Of a stretch of DNA of 64,000 nt, positions 46,378 through 58,179 are shown piece by piece; position 1 is the stretch's first letter; the number at the start of each line of letters is the position of its first letter. Under the pieces are notes generated by a model that did no database searches, was not told the DNA's origin, and saw only the letters and a list, made by a program, of their open reading frames with translations. This DNA is from Sphaerosporella brunnea (lineage: Eukaryota > Ascomycota > Pezizomycetes > Pezizales > Pyronemataceae), in NCBI GenBank assembly GCA_008704415.1, contig VXIS01000202.1, positions 1 to 64,000 on the forward strand. The letters run 5' to 3'. A program made the translations under genes and the position numbers.

Positions 46378-48543
46378 ATGGCCGACAACAGCAACAAAGA
46401 CGAACGAGCACGGCGCTCGGAAGAGAAATACAGCAGCCGTCGACGCGACAGATCTCGAGACCGTGAGCGCCACAGAAACCCCGAAAAGGACAGCGACCGA
46501 CTCGGATCCCACCGACGCCACCATCACCATCACCGTTCCCACCGGCACCGTTCTAAAGAGCGGCGCCACCACCGCTCACGCTCACGCTCACGCTCACCGG
46601 GAGACCGGGAGCATAGGAAAAAGCGGTCGCGACGTGAGGACGAGGAGCGACACCATCACAAGTCTCGACGCGATGAGGATGAAAAGGACACGCAGATGGA
46701 AGAGCTACCCGTGGAAACTCCGGCTGCCACTTCCACTTCCTCCGCAAAACGTGATGCGTGGATGCTAGAGCCCAGCACGGATTTTATCGACTACACGCAA
46801 AAGGGCGTGCGGAAGGAATCGCCAAAACGTACCGCGGCGCCGGATTACCGTCCCATCATCCACAAGAACGAATTGAACCAGCAGCTGCGTGAGGGGAAAT
46901 CATTGGATGAGTATGCAGACGACGAGGACGCGACGAAGCCCGGGGAGGTGGCATACACCTTCGGCGATCCCGGGTCTAGCTGGAGGATGAAGAAGTTGAA
47001 GCGGTGTTATGAAGCCGCGAATGATAGGGGTGTGGATATTGAGGTCATCGCATTGGAACGCTACGGGGACCTACGCTTATTTGATGATGCCCGCGAAGAG
47101 GAAATGGAGTTGGAGAGAAGGGAGATGTATGGCGTGGACCGCAGGGATGCAAAGGAGAAGCCTACCGGAGAATTGTGGCGGGAGCGACTGAAGAAGCGAC
47201 AGGAGGTAGAGAGCAAAATTGCGGAGCGGGAGGCGACCGAAAGACAGGAACACATTTCTCAGGCTGCCCCTCCAAAACCGGCTACTAAAGTCTTGGGTCA
47301 GACCGCCTTGAACAAAATGCGGGCGGCATTAATGAAGGCGCAGCTGCGCGGCGACCCTCAGGCGGCAAAGATGGAGGAAGAGTATAATGCTGCTATGGAG
47401 GCAGCGAGACAAGGTGCACAGATTGAAGACAATGTGGTGGTATTGTCTGCGATGGATAGCCGGCAGCTTGCGGGGTTGGAAGGGCGAGTCGGAAGGGAGG
47501 TAGTGCTAGGGAAGAAGGGTAAAGTGGTTGAAAACGAAGACATGACAATCGAGGATATGCTCCGAGAAGAGAAGATTACGAGAGGCCAGGGCACTGGACG
47601 ACAGATGGCTGAAAGGATATCTCGGGACGCCAAGTTCGACGTGAGTCCCTCAGTGCATCAAATCGCAATCAATCACTAACCCCTTCAGAATAACCTTGAC
47701 TATCTCGATGAGAACGCAGCCAAACTTGCAAAGCGAGTTCAAAAGAACGAGATTGACATCAAGAACATGGCCATAAACGACTTCAAGAAGATGCAGAAAG
47801 TCCTCGACACATGTCCACTATGTCAGCAGGACGAAAAACACCCACTTGCTCCCGTAATTTCCCTAGGAACAAGAGTGTTCCTGACACTCCCTACTGAGCC
47901 TGAACTGTGCAGTGGAGGTGCCATCATCGTGCCAATTCAGCATAGAACAAACATGATGGAGTGTGACGACGATGAGTGGGAGGAAGTCAGGGTTCGTATC
48001 CTCCCCCATGACTGCACTCAGTCCCTACTGACAATCGCACAGAACTTTATGAAGAGCCTCACGCGCATGTACGCTTCCCAAAACCTCGACGTAATCTTCT
48101 ACGAAAACGCCGCCTCGCCACAGCGACGTAGGCACGCAGCAATCTATGCGGTGCCGCTCCCACAAGACCTGGGCAAAGTAGCGCCAGCCTATTTCAAAGA
48201 GGCCATCCTCTCCTCGGACGAGCAATGGTCCCAGCACAAGCCGATCATCGACACGCTCAAGAGCGGGCTCGGGAAAAACGCATTCCGCCGATCCCTGGTC
48301 AAGGAAATGCCATATTTCCATGTGTGGTTCACGATAGATGGCGGAATGGGTCATATCATCGAGGACGAAAACCGTTGGCCAAAAGGCGATCTTTTTGCAA
48401 GGGAGCTGCTCGGTGGTATGCTAGAATGCGAGCCGAACGTCATCAAGAAACAGGGGCGCTGGCGGGGTGGTAGAGATCCCCGCGAGGGGAAGTTCAGGGA
48501 AGCGTGGGATAAGTGGGATTGGACAAAGGTCCTGTATGGTTAG
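46378..48543 (+). CDS. CWF19: Cwf19-like splicing/debranching factor
   Basis: Homologue of S. pombe Cwf19, a spliceosome-disassembly-associated protein related to Drn1. Exons are 46378-47640, 47689-47991 and 48043-48543, giving 688 aa. The N-terminus is an Arg/Ser/His/Asp-rich low-complexity domain (RRRDRSRDRERHR, six-His run). The middle has DAWMLEPSTDFIDYT, GDPGSSWRMKKLKRCYE and EDMTIEDMLREEK. CwfJ C-terminal domain 1 starts around DTCPLCQQDE (C-x2-C) with LPTEPEL..GGAIIVPIQHR and ECDDDEWEEVR|NFMKSL. Domain 2 has GKNAFRRSLVKEMPYFHVWF and DRF-like WPKGDLFARELLGGML, ending in RWRGGRDPR. The second intron (51 nt) is in frame and stop-free. Confidence 0.93.
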
Positions 48544-49656
48544 CTAGTGGGGGTATGGATATTGGAAACGAAGCGAAGCGAAAGAAGCCATATGCAAGCG
48601 GAGACCGCCGTCGGGGTGCCTCCTACCTAATACGAAGCTATGTGGAATTGCCTTTTGAGGGGGCTTGCCGAAGCTTAAGCACCATACAGTTTTTTATTTT
48701 CCATGCGTGATGGTATGGAATCGGCCTAAACGACCCGTCAAGCGACGACGTTCAGACATGATACATGATACCAGGTACGCACTTCGCGCTATGAAGTATA
48801 TACAAGGAAACGAGCTCTAACTACTTAGTATTAGTATGTATGGCAAGCACGCATCATGATGGTTGAATTACCCCCTTTGCTTCCTACTAGTTGTTGGACA
48901 TTGAATGGGTGATATACTATGACTAGTACCACATGCAAGCTTTCTTGTTTTTGTTTGCAAATTTTAAACCCGCGTTTGTAGGCACATGCAGGTGTATATA
49001 TTTGTGAGAAGCAACAGCTTTCTATTCACCCTCCCCTTGTCCCTCGCCTCGATATGTGCTAGGTAGCAAAGCTGCGTTTGCAGGGTTATAGATGGTAGTT
49101 GGGTAATTTTTTCCCCACCCAGATCAAATGCCGATTGCAATTGATATTTTTTCCATATCCTTATAAATACTTGCGGACTATAGCCAAAAAAAATAAATAA
49201 AATAAAATTTGGTCTCACATGTAAGGAAAGAGCGGATAGTGATGGAAAATACGTTTCAAGATCATGAGCCGACCGGGAGGAAGGTAACTACTCATCTTCT
49301 CCCGCCTTCCACGTCCTCGGCGTTGGAGTTGGAGCTTCCTTGCTTCGATACGGGTGGGCGGGTGTTCCACGAGCTTCGAGGAGGCTGCTCGTTTGTATAC
49401 AAGAATACATGCGAGTAACTGATCTGGGCTGCAGAGGAAAAAACTCAAAGTCCGCTCGTATGCATGCATGCATGCATCGTTTGCGTATCCCCCCCACATG
49501 AGAAGAGAGATAAGATCTCCCTGTAAAGCCTAGCGAGGGTAAACAGTTCTCGGAGGGCTAAGCTTCACATTATACAGAGTGAGTATGTAAGTGTAGCGTA
49601 GCAGCCGGACATCAAGACGGTGGAATGCAATTGCTGCTGCTGCTATAAGTATGTGG

Positions 49657-49682
49657 GTCTGTCTGTCTGTCTGTCTGTCTGT
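49657..49682. repeat. (GTCT)n microsatellite
   Basis: About six perfect tandem GTCT units in intergenic DNA. Confidence 0.85.
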
Positions 49683-50022
49683 AGTTTGTCAAGGTAGGTA
49701 TGCAGTATATAAGACCCACAACATACATCTGCGGCATGTGTTCGATATTGCTTATATGCACTCATGACACTGATCGACCAGGAACACAACGAATCGCCAA
49801 AATAACTCCTCTGCGTCCGGTAAAGACAAAATAAAATAGAGTGGGTTACATCAATATAGTGTAGGCCTACTATATGTGCATGGAGCTCTAGAAGCATCTG
49901 AAACGCTTCCTGTCATCCCCAAATCTCACCTACCTACGGCAGATGGATTGTTCCATTTCATCGCTCGGTACCGGCGGTTATACGTAGACATGGAACCCTA
50001 CCCATCCCCGTTGATTATATGT

Positions 50023-50055
50023 GGAAGGAAGGAAGGAAGGAAGGAAGGAAGGAAG
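50023..50055. repeat. (GGAA)n microsatellite
   Basis: About eight tandem GGAA units in intergenic DNA. Confidence 0.85.
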
Positions 50056-53000
50056 GGATGGCATCGATGCATGCTCCCATCCCGCCGCGGGATATACGAG
50101 TACCTAGCAAACGAAAGGCGGCGAGAAGCGAAGCCGACGATCGATATCATCTCGTGCTCATGGTAATCAAGGTAGCTACTAAGTCCCGAGGTAGGTAGCA
50201 GCCACCCGCTGGCTCATGACTCCTTCGTGCAGGCAATCCGAGCTGTGGCGCGACGGTGGAGGCGTGGCAATGCAGCCCCCCCCCCACCCTTCTTTCTGCA
50301 AGAGAAGCTTTTCTCTCGGATATAAGCTTGGTGGGTAGATCCCCCCTACCGGCAAACTCGCGCAACTAGCCAGAAGTGAGAAAGTCGTTCGATATATTTA
50401 TGCGGTCTGCCGGACGATCACTTACCCGTAGATACTCACTGGTCGGAGAACCACCCACAACTCATACTTACATTTATGGATAGATGTGCAGCTCCTCCCG
50501 CCTGGGCCCTGCAGCCATATGCATTCGATGGCCCGTTTGAAGGTCGATGCTGGTAGGCTTCTTGGCGAAGTGTGGATTGCCGTGCCGTTGTGGTGTATCC
50601 ACCCTTCTCTCCACAAACCCTCAACGGTAGGATGGAGGCATGAACTTGCAAACAGATATATCTCTGCTAGACAGTGACTAGCGAACTGGCAAATACTTGT
50701 ATTGTCGTTTCTTTTTGACAAACATGTCCATATCGTACCTACAGGCCGCATGTCTCCTGCAGGACATGCGGGCCGCGCCGCCGGTTGAATGTTTCCATCG
50801 ATGAGCAGACCGACATCGATATCGGGGACACAGATTCCATTTATGTGCTCCAGCTGCAGCAAAAACACTCTCCAAATGGATGCGGGCGAGTGAGCTTTAG
50901 GCTGCAAGAGAAATATTGGTATATGATCCAGAAATTCCATGTCGGTGCCACAGCATCGATGGATCGCAGCAACAACACCGCGCGAGTCAAGATCAGACCG
51001 AGGGCGTACACACAGACAGCATACGCAGACTGACTCGCGCCGAGTGAAAATTTGATCAGAGGCTGCATATTGATCGTTCGTCTCAAAAGTTCCGCTGCAC
51101 ACTTTTCGAGACGAGCATATCGATATGGCCACCGGATCGGACGGATCTTGGAAGTCTTGCCGAACCGAACAGGCAGAGAAAAAAAAAAAAAAAAACCACC
51201 CACCACCCCTTCGTTGATTTGCAAACACGGGAGACGGCTCGCGTGAAATTTATACTTAGTGGATCTTAGCCGCCCGCTGTGTCTGCTCGTTTGTCACCGC
51301 AGCATGCAGTCGCTGGAACCACCTGCCGGGCTTCCAGAATCTAGCATAGACGGAGTCCTAGGGCGAGTCACATACCTGCCTAGGCTGAGGACAGCAAAAA
51401 GGTGCCCTTTTCCGCCTCCCGTGTTTGTCTGATGTAAAGTGGAGCCCCGAGTGTGAAAAGCCGAGGTTGGCTCTGGCGACATCGACGAAAAAAAAAAAAA
51501 AAGGTAAGCCATGAGACATAGTTGAACAAATCAGCAACTTCCCTCGGCCGTTGACATGCACGGTGGCATGGCCAAAGAAGAAAAGAAACCGTCTCGCACT
51601 CTTTCCAAACAGCGTGGGAAATTTCGCTTACGTGTCTCGGCCCTCGCCTCCATTTTATCGATCACACCGCCCCGCCGAACCGACCCAGATTTCAAATCTG
51701 CACGACATGTGCTGGTGTGTCAACCCTGACGAACGTCAGGGCTGTGGATGCCTGATTCGGAAAGACGTGCCGGCCGCCGGCGCCCTCGGGTACGGAAAAA
51801 ACCGAAAAGCAAAATCAACACTGCTAGTTATCCGCTGTCCACTGTCAACTGAATCAGGCCCGGAGATGTATCTTGATGGGTGCCGACCGGCAAGCCATTT
51901 GTTGGAGCTTTTTGTGCTGTCACGCGCGACCCCACTGGGAAAGTAGGCATAGGTATCTACACGTTAACACAGCGGCGAAGAACTTTTAGGCTGCGCCGAG
52001 TTCCTAGTGCTTTGGGCTGGAAAATAGTGCTGATGGGACGTATTCGTACCCCGAGACAACGATGTTGGCAAGTACGTAGGCTGAAGGCCTACGCTGATTG
52101 GCCGTAGGCTTCTGGTGTCGATATTTAGGGTCATAGGGCAGAGATTTGGAAACAAGGCAATCTGAACCGCAGGGAGCAGTCCCCTATGTACGAGCAACGG
52201 CGATCCCGAAGTCGAACAGCTTTACCGACCCCTCGCTTGGATCGCTTGCAACTTCGCTTGCTGATTGCAGATTGTGCTGCATCGAAGAAAAAAAAGCAAA
52301 TCTGAGTGCAGCCCCCAATTTCGAAGTGAGTCCCCGCCTCGGGCGGCCAGCGGATCTTCGAAGTTTATACGTTCATACATGCATATCTAATCAGCGGAAA
52401 GTCCTTGACCAGTGATGTTTGCCACAGTGTCTTCTTGTAAGCTCAAGCATGACGTGAGCTTGTGCGTAAGTTTGGGCCGCCGGGCGAGCTCCAGGCTTCG
52501 AATTCGCGACGGCAAGGCTTCGGATACACTTCTCAGAAGAATTTGACGTCCGAGAAAAGCTCCCAATAATCGCCGCCATGATTTGCAACGCTCGCGGCTG
52601 CAGATTGATGGACGGAGGCAACAACACACGTGAGAACGGGCCTGGGCACGGGTATGCAGGGCAGGGATGCAGTGCCAGGAGGAAACGGCAAGCGGAGTGA
52701 TGTGTTGGCCGCCGCCGGCAGAGAAGACAGCCAGCCAGCCACGGAGAAAGAAGCAGCTCGAACGGTCAGATCGCCGGGACGTCGGCAGTTGCAGTACCGC
52801 ATGCTGGGGATCGTCGACAAACGTTGCGCTTCGGAAAACTTCGGCTACAGTATTGATGGTTGATGGCAGGCCGAGGCAGGCAAGCAAGCATCTCGTCTGA
52901 AATACGAGAGCGGCGAGCATGAGCACCAATCTATCTGAGGCGGGCATAGATCTCGTTGAGAGGTGCCGGCTGCTGCTGGTGGCTGGCACGCTTCGGATTG

Positions 53001-56000
53001 ATGACATGTCAGATATGTACGGCACGGTGTGCGTGTGAGCAAACTTTTAAGTTGGCCATCCGTTTGCCTTCTGGAGACGAGCAGATGAGGGGAGGCTCAG
53101 AGTTTCTCGATCGGCGGTTCTCTCGGGAAAATCAGCTGTGCCTCATCCTGTGCGTGTGGCGGCAACTGTGGCCAGATCAGACACGTATCTAGAGTATAAT
53201 AGTTACAGATGCGCATGCTTCTGACAAGTGCCTCTCGTCTCGCGATGCTTATGTATGCTATGCTACATGCATATGGCGATTCGTTGCCGCCTCCGCCTCC
53301 TTCTTTAACCGCCTTGACTTGATTGGCGTGGGTGGTAGCAGGACGGCTCCAGATATTTCTGCTGCCTGTGCTCGCACCACGATGAATGGTGGGGGGGAGG
53401 AGGGAGGGGTGGCCGGGCAGAATCGACTGGGGTCCGTGATGCGCCGGCTAGTCGCAGCTGGAATCTGGAAGGCTTCCTGTTTGCATCTAGCGGCATCTGG
53501 AGAGTACGTCCACCTGGAAGCCGAGAGTTTGGCGAGGGCAGACCCTTGCCAGCCTCATGATTATTCGGAACGCAACCATGGCCACACACTTCTTTGCAAC
53601 CACAACCACCACCCATCACACACACACCAGGCCATCCACATCGTCACAGCGTCAACCCTAGCTGCACAGCTCGTCAGAGAACGCGCGAGCCAGCCGTTCA
53701 CTGACCGCCAGATGGCATAAGACGAGGTTGGTGTGCGTTGAACATATGCGCCTGCGGGTGGAGCGATTGGCCTGCGATACATACCCGGGTGTCAGTCTGT
53801 TCCGGATCCTTATGTGCTCAACAGCAATGCAGAAAAAAAAAAATACATACAGCCGTCTTTTTTCCACGGTGCGGTGCTCAACCAAAGCGTTGAAACACGT
53901 TTCGCTTCCGCCAACCATCAAGCGCCATTTTTAGACTGGCTCGCAGCAGCACAGGTGGGATTTTCATGCAGGGTGACGACTCGCTCGCAGGAAAAGACAT
54001 TCAGCCACGATGAGTCCGGTAGCCGACACCTTCCTAACACACCAAACACCGCATAAGCACCACAAGGAAGACAACTTTATACGATACCTATCTCAACGTT
54101 CTTGACGGCGCGCGAACATCGACAAATAGGCCAGTAAGACAGTAGAAATAATGTTCAAGATATAAGCATCCATTGCTGTGTGTTAAACTAGGTAGAACAG
54201 GCACCAATAAGCAAGCGTCAGAGTTCTCGTCTGAGTTGTAACTCTGCTTGGTTGAGTTTCCGCTAGCTATGGGTTGGGCGGGCGCACTCTGCGCTTGTTA
54301 TTCGGATAGCCGTCTCTCCGCATTTCTGTTTGGGTTTGGCTTTTGCTGGTTGGCCCAACCGCAGTTCCGTTAACGTTTCGTGGTGAGATGAATGGCGTAC
54401 ATGATGGCTTCCCCGCTCAAGAGCTCTGGCATAGAGAAACAGGCCAGATGGATCAGCCCTCCTTTTGTGGCATCTTCCCATCGATGTCCACACGCGCAGC
54501 TGTTGACTTCTTCGATGTCGACGTCGACTTCCCGCGTCGAGACGGATACATATTGATCGACCCCCCAAGCATAGGCGAAAGGTAAAGTAGAGTAGAGTTC
54601 GCACCCCTCCCCGGTATAATTGCTTTTTCCTCTCCGTTTTACTTTTACTTTATTTCTGAACTATTATTGTTTGCTGTAATTCCCTTTTCGTTACGTGAAT
54701 TTGCAGGTACCTTTCCGCTCACCCTCGCAGCCGCTGGACATTTCGTCTGAGAGCAAGGCCTTTCCCTTTCCCTTTCACCTGATCTGATCCTGACCTCTCT
54801 CTCGCCTCATCGTCCTCGACTCCACACCCGCATTTCTCACTATTTGCCGCTGCTTCTCTGTTTCCCTCGCTCTCACTGGTTGGTGGTCCTACTCTGACGG
54901 GGGCGGCTCGTTTCTTACCTGCGCACACACCACCTGCTGACACCCAATCCGCTTCTTAGACTTCCTCGGTTGTTAGGCGGCGTTCTTCACTTGGTTGTTG
55001 CCCTTTCCTCTCGGTCGTCCCGTTTCGCCAACATCTCGACTGTAAACGGCTTCCCGAGCGTCGGCCCCAATCTCATCCGCCAGGGAGGGAGCTTCAGAAA
55101 AACAGCCGAGCGCGTTGCTGTACCTGGTAGGCACACTTTCGTTCTCTCTGTTCCACTCCACAGCTGGTGGAGCGAGTTGCTGTTATTGCTGCGCCTTTCC
55201 TCATTCATTCACATATACCTTATAAGTACATAATTATATCATCCGTTTCTTAACTTCTGTCTTGCGAGGCCGCGCATTTCACTGGCACATACACACACAT
55301 TTGCCTCTGCCTTGGCCCTGTTCTCATCCCGCTTCCACTCGTGTTCGTCCACATCCCTCGTCCAGCTGCACATTCTTCTTTCCTCACTCCTCCTTTCGAT
55401 TCAATTAATTTTTCTCTTCCTTTCTCTCGCCTAATTTTTCTTCGCCTTTTTTTTTTCTTCTTTTCAATCATTTTCCGTTGCCTTCGCGCCAACTCGTCGA
55501 TTTTCTTGAGGTGCTTGCCGTTGTCCGCCACCAGCACCAAAAGCACCGTCCAACACCCCAAACTCCGGCAGCTCCACACCATCCAGACCGAGACACACTC
55601 GGCCGCCCAAATCCTATTCGCTAACCGTTGGCGCCTTTCCAGAACGACCGCCCTCGCTTACGTCGCTGGTGTTGTCTTCGTCTGATCGGGTTTTTCTTTT
55701 TCTTCACTCCGGCTACTCTCCAGCTTCCGAAGTAGCGGGCTCCACTAAGGAAACATACCCGGTCTTCGTTCGAGTATTTATTTCTCCGACCCTGGCCCTC
55801 GACAACTTCGACCTCCACCCCCAACCCCCAATCCATCCCACACGAGCTTCATCACCACTCAAGCCATCCAAAGGAGGCTTATCGACCGAACTGATCCCCG
55901 ACTTGCCACCAACGAACAGCAACACCAACAGCAGTAAGGACAGCGCAGCGGAGTCTACAATCGAAAAGGCAACAGCAGCACGTCCGACAAAGCACCTTGA

Positions 56001-56066
56001 CGCATCACAACACGCGGATCGTGAAGTTGGAATTGTAGCTTAAATTCTTGGGGCAGTCTCGGATTC

Positions 56067-58179
56067 ATGTCGATGATGGTGGATTACGGATCCAACAGTA
56101 CCCAACGAGCACCAGCCCACTATTCGCATCAGCCTCATCACGGGTCGCCGCATCTGCAGCACCTCGACCGCCCTTCTGCACCTTCTGCACCTTCGACACC
56201 TTCACCGCCCTATCAGTATGCACCATTACCTCACCTTGCTGCTCAGCAGCCTCCCTCGGCGATGAGGCAGACCCCGACATCCTACCCTTCGCCCGCCTCG
56301 TTTCCATCGCCTTCGATGTCGGCCTATCCGTATCCTCCGCAGCAGGCCCCTCCCCCGCCTGCTTCGCGAGGCTCTCCATACTCTCAGGCAATCAATCTTC
56401 CACCAATCAGATTGAATCCGCCTGCAGGCCACGTTCCGCCTCCTCCCCATGAAGCCTCCCCCACGTTGGGCTCATTGCCGCCTCCGATGTACTACTCTCA
56501 CCATCCGTTGCCACCCCCGGCAATGCCACCTCATCCTCAGCATATGACCTCGTCGCCTGTGCACCAGCCTCTTCGCTATCCCCTGCCGTCTGTGGGAAAC
56601 ACCGAGCGTATCATGTCTGGTGGCAGACACAAGAAGGAAATCAAGAGACGGACCAAGACCGGCTGCTTGACGTGCAGGAAGAGGAGAATCAAGGTAAGAA
56701 TTCAATATTCCCCTGTATGCATAGCTACCATGTCTTTTACTTGGAAAAGTTCAAGCGTCAAGTGTTCAGAAAAAAGAATACCGTTGGACAAAACTAACAT
56801 GCTTCGTCTTGTAGTGTGACGAAGGCCACCCTACCTGCAAGAATTGCCAGAAGAGCAAGCGTGAGTGCTTAGGCTATGATCCTATTTTCAAGGCTCAGCC
56901 GAGTCCCGCAGCGATCCAACCCGCCCCGGCAGGCGGTTCTACCCCTCTTCCTGCTATGGCAGGCGGTCCCAGCTCTTACCCATACCAAATGTCTCCCATT
57001 GGACAGGGATTTTCCCAGGCATTGTCTACTGCAAGCTCACCAACTTCATCTTGCGATACGTACGATTACCATCAGATAGACCCTGCTCTTGATGCGACCA
57101 GTCATCCTCCGCACATGTCTGCACCGCCGAGCATTATTGATTCCCCGGCAACGTATCGGCCGGATCTCAAGAGGCCTTTGGACCGCACGAGTCCATTCTC
57201 ATCGGTATCGGACACTGGTACTGGCCGGACGGCATATACTCCCATTCCGCGCTCTTCGACTCCAGGATTGTGCCGACAGCAGGATGGACAGACGGCTAAA
57301 CGCATCAAGATTGATGATCTTTTGTCGGTTGGCTCGTCGCAACCACCCAGCCCACCAACAAGCGAGCTGGCTACCAGCATCTCGCCTACTTCTACTTCAG
57401 TGGAAAGCATGAAACATATTTACGGATCCCGTTATGCCCCTGCATTGGATAGTTTCCTAGAGGTGGAATGGTTTTCGAAAGTCGGAAAAGAAATAATTCT
57501 ATCAAACAGCCAACTGGCGGAGGTTATGGCTGAGGTTTTCGAGCGTTTCAAGGCGCGAGGAGGTTCTTACTATGAGGAAGAGGATCCTGCAATCCACAAA
57601 AGCAACAAGGACACAGATCTCTTGTGGGCTGCTGTGAGGCTATGTTACGGCACTCGGATTCCGGTTTCGGACAACAGGCGTGAACAGGAAGCGGGAGAGC
57701 GCACTAGTGATGTGGCTGCGGATGAAGAAGGATCCGAGGCATACAGGAGAATTAAGATTGTCGAAAATCTGCTCTCGAAGCAGAAAGCCGATTGTCATCC
57801 GGCTTCGCCAAAGCTCCCTCCCAGCGACAAGCCCAGCACCATCCAGGGAGGTCACTTTTGGCACCTACTGGAACAGATCGCGACGTTCAAGGATACTGGC
57901 GCGGATGCTGAGAAGAAGGTCCACGAGTGGCTCGAAGAATGCCGGAAGTACGTTGAGGAACGGCCGAACCGCGAGGTATTGCACGCAATTGCTGAAATCG
58001 GGCTTCTTCGTGGCGAATCGTCGAGACAGCGAGCCGACGCCTTGAAGGAATACATTCAAGCCATCGCCACAGACAGATCCGTGCAAATCACCAGCCTGGA
58101 CCGCCGGATTGCTGGCCGTGCTATGGGACTGTGGACTCAGCCCATTACTGAGCTCGCATTCTGCATGCCCGCCGTTTAA
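56067..58179 (+). CDS. Zn(II)2Cys6 fungal-specific transcription factor
   Basis: Nuclear DNA-binding regulator. Exons are 56067-56693 and 56815-58179, giving 663 aa. The N-terminal ~180 residues are Pro/Ser/His/Gln-rich (disordered, activation-type). The binuclear cluster is perfect after splicing: C200-x2-C203-x6-C210-x6-C217-x2-C220-x6-C227 (GCLTCRKRRIK|CDEGHPTCKNC...). The 121 nt intron splits it between Lys and Cys, a common position in this family. A Ser/Pro-rich linker with a KRIK basic patch follows. The C-terminal ~230 residues are helical (SFLEVEWFSKVGKEI..., LLWAAVRLCYGTRIP, HFWHLLEQIATF) and resemble fungal regulators of unknown target. The start MSMMVDYG at 56067 is the first ATG of the frame. 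Confidence 0.88.

Larger units (their letters stand above)
48544..56066. other. 7.5 kb gene-poor region upstream of the Zn2Cys6 gene
   Basis: No recognised gene. It has a (GTCT)n run at about 49657-49682, a (GGAA)n run at about 50023-50055, alternating TGCA at 49460-49477, and A runs at 51180-51195 and 51488-51502. Two long minus-strand open frames (50422-51228; 52387-53025) have no family resemblance. From about 54600 to 56066 the + strand is pyrimidine-rich, consistent with a promoter and long leader for the downstream regulator. Confidence 0.4.
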
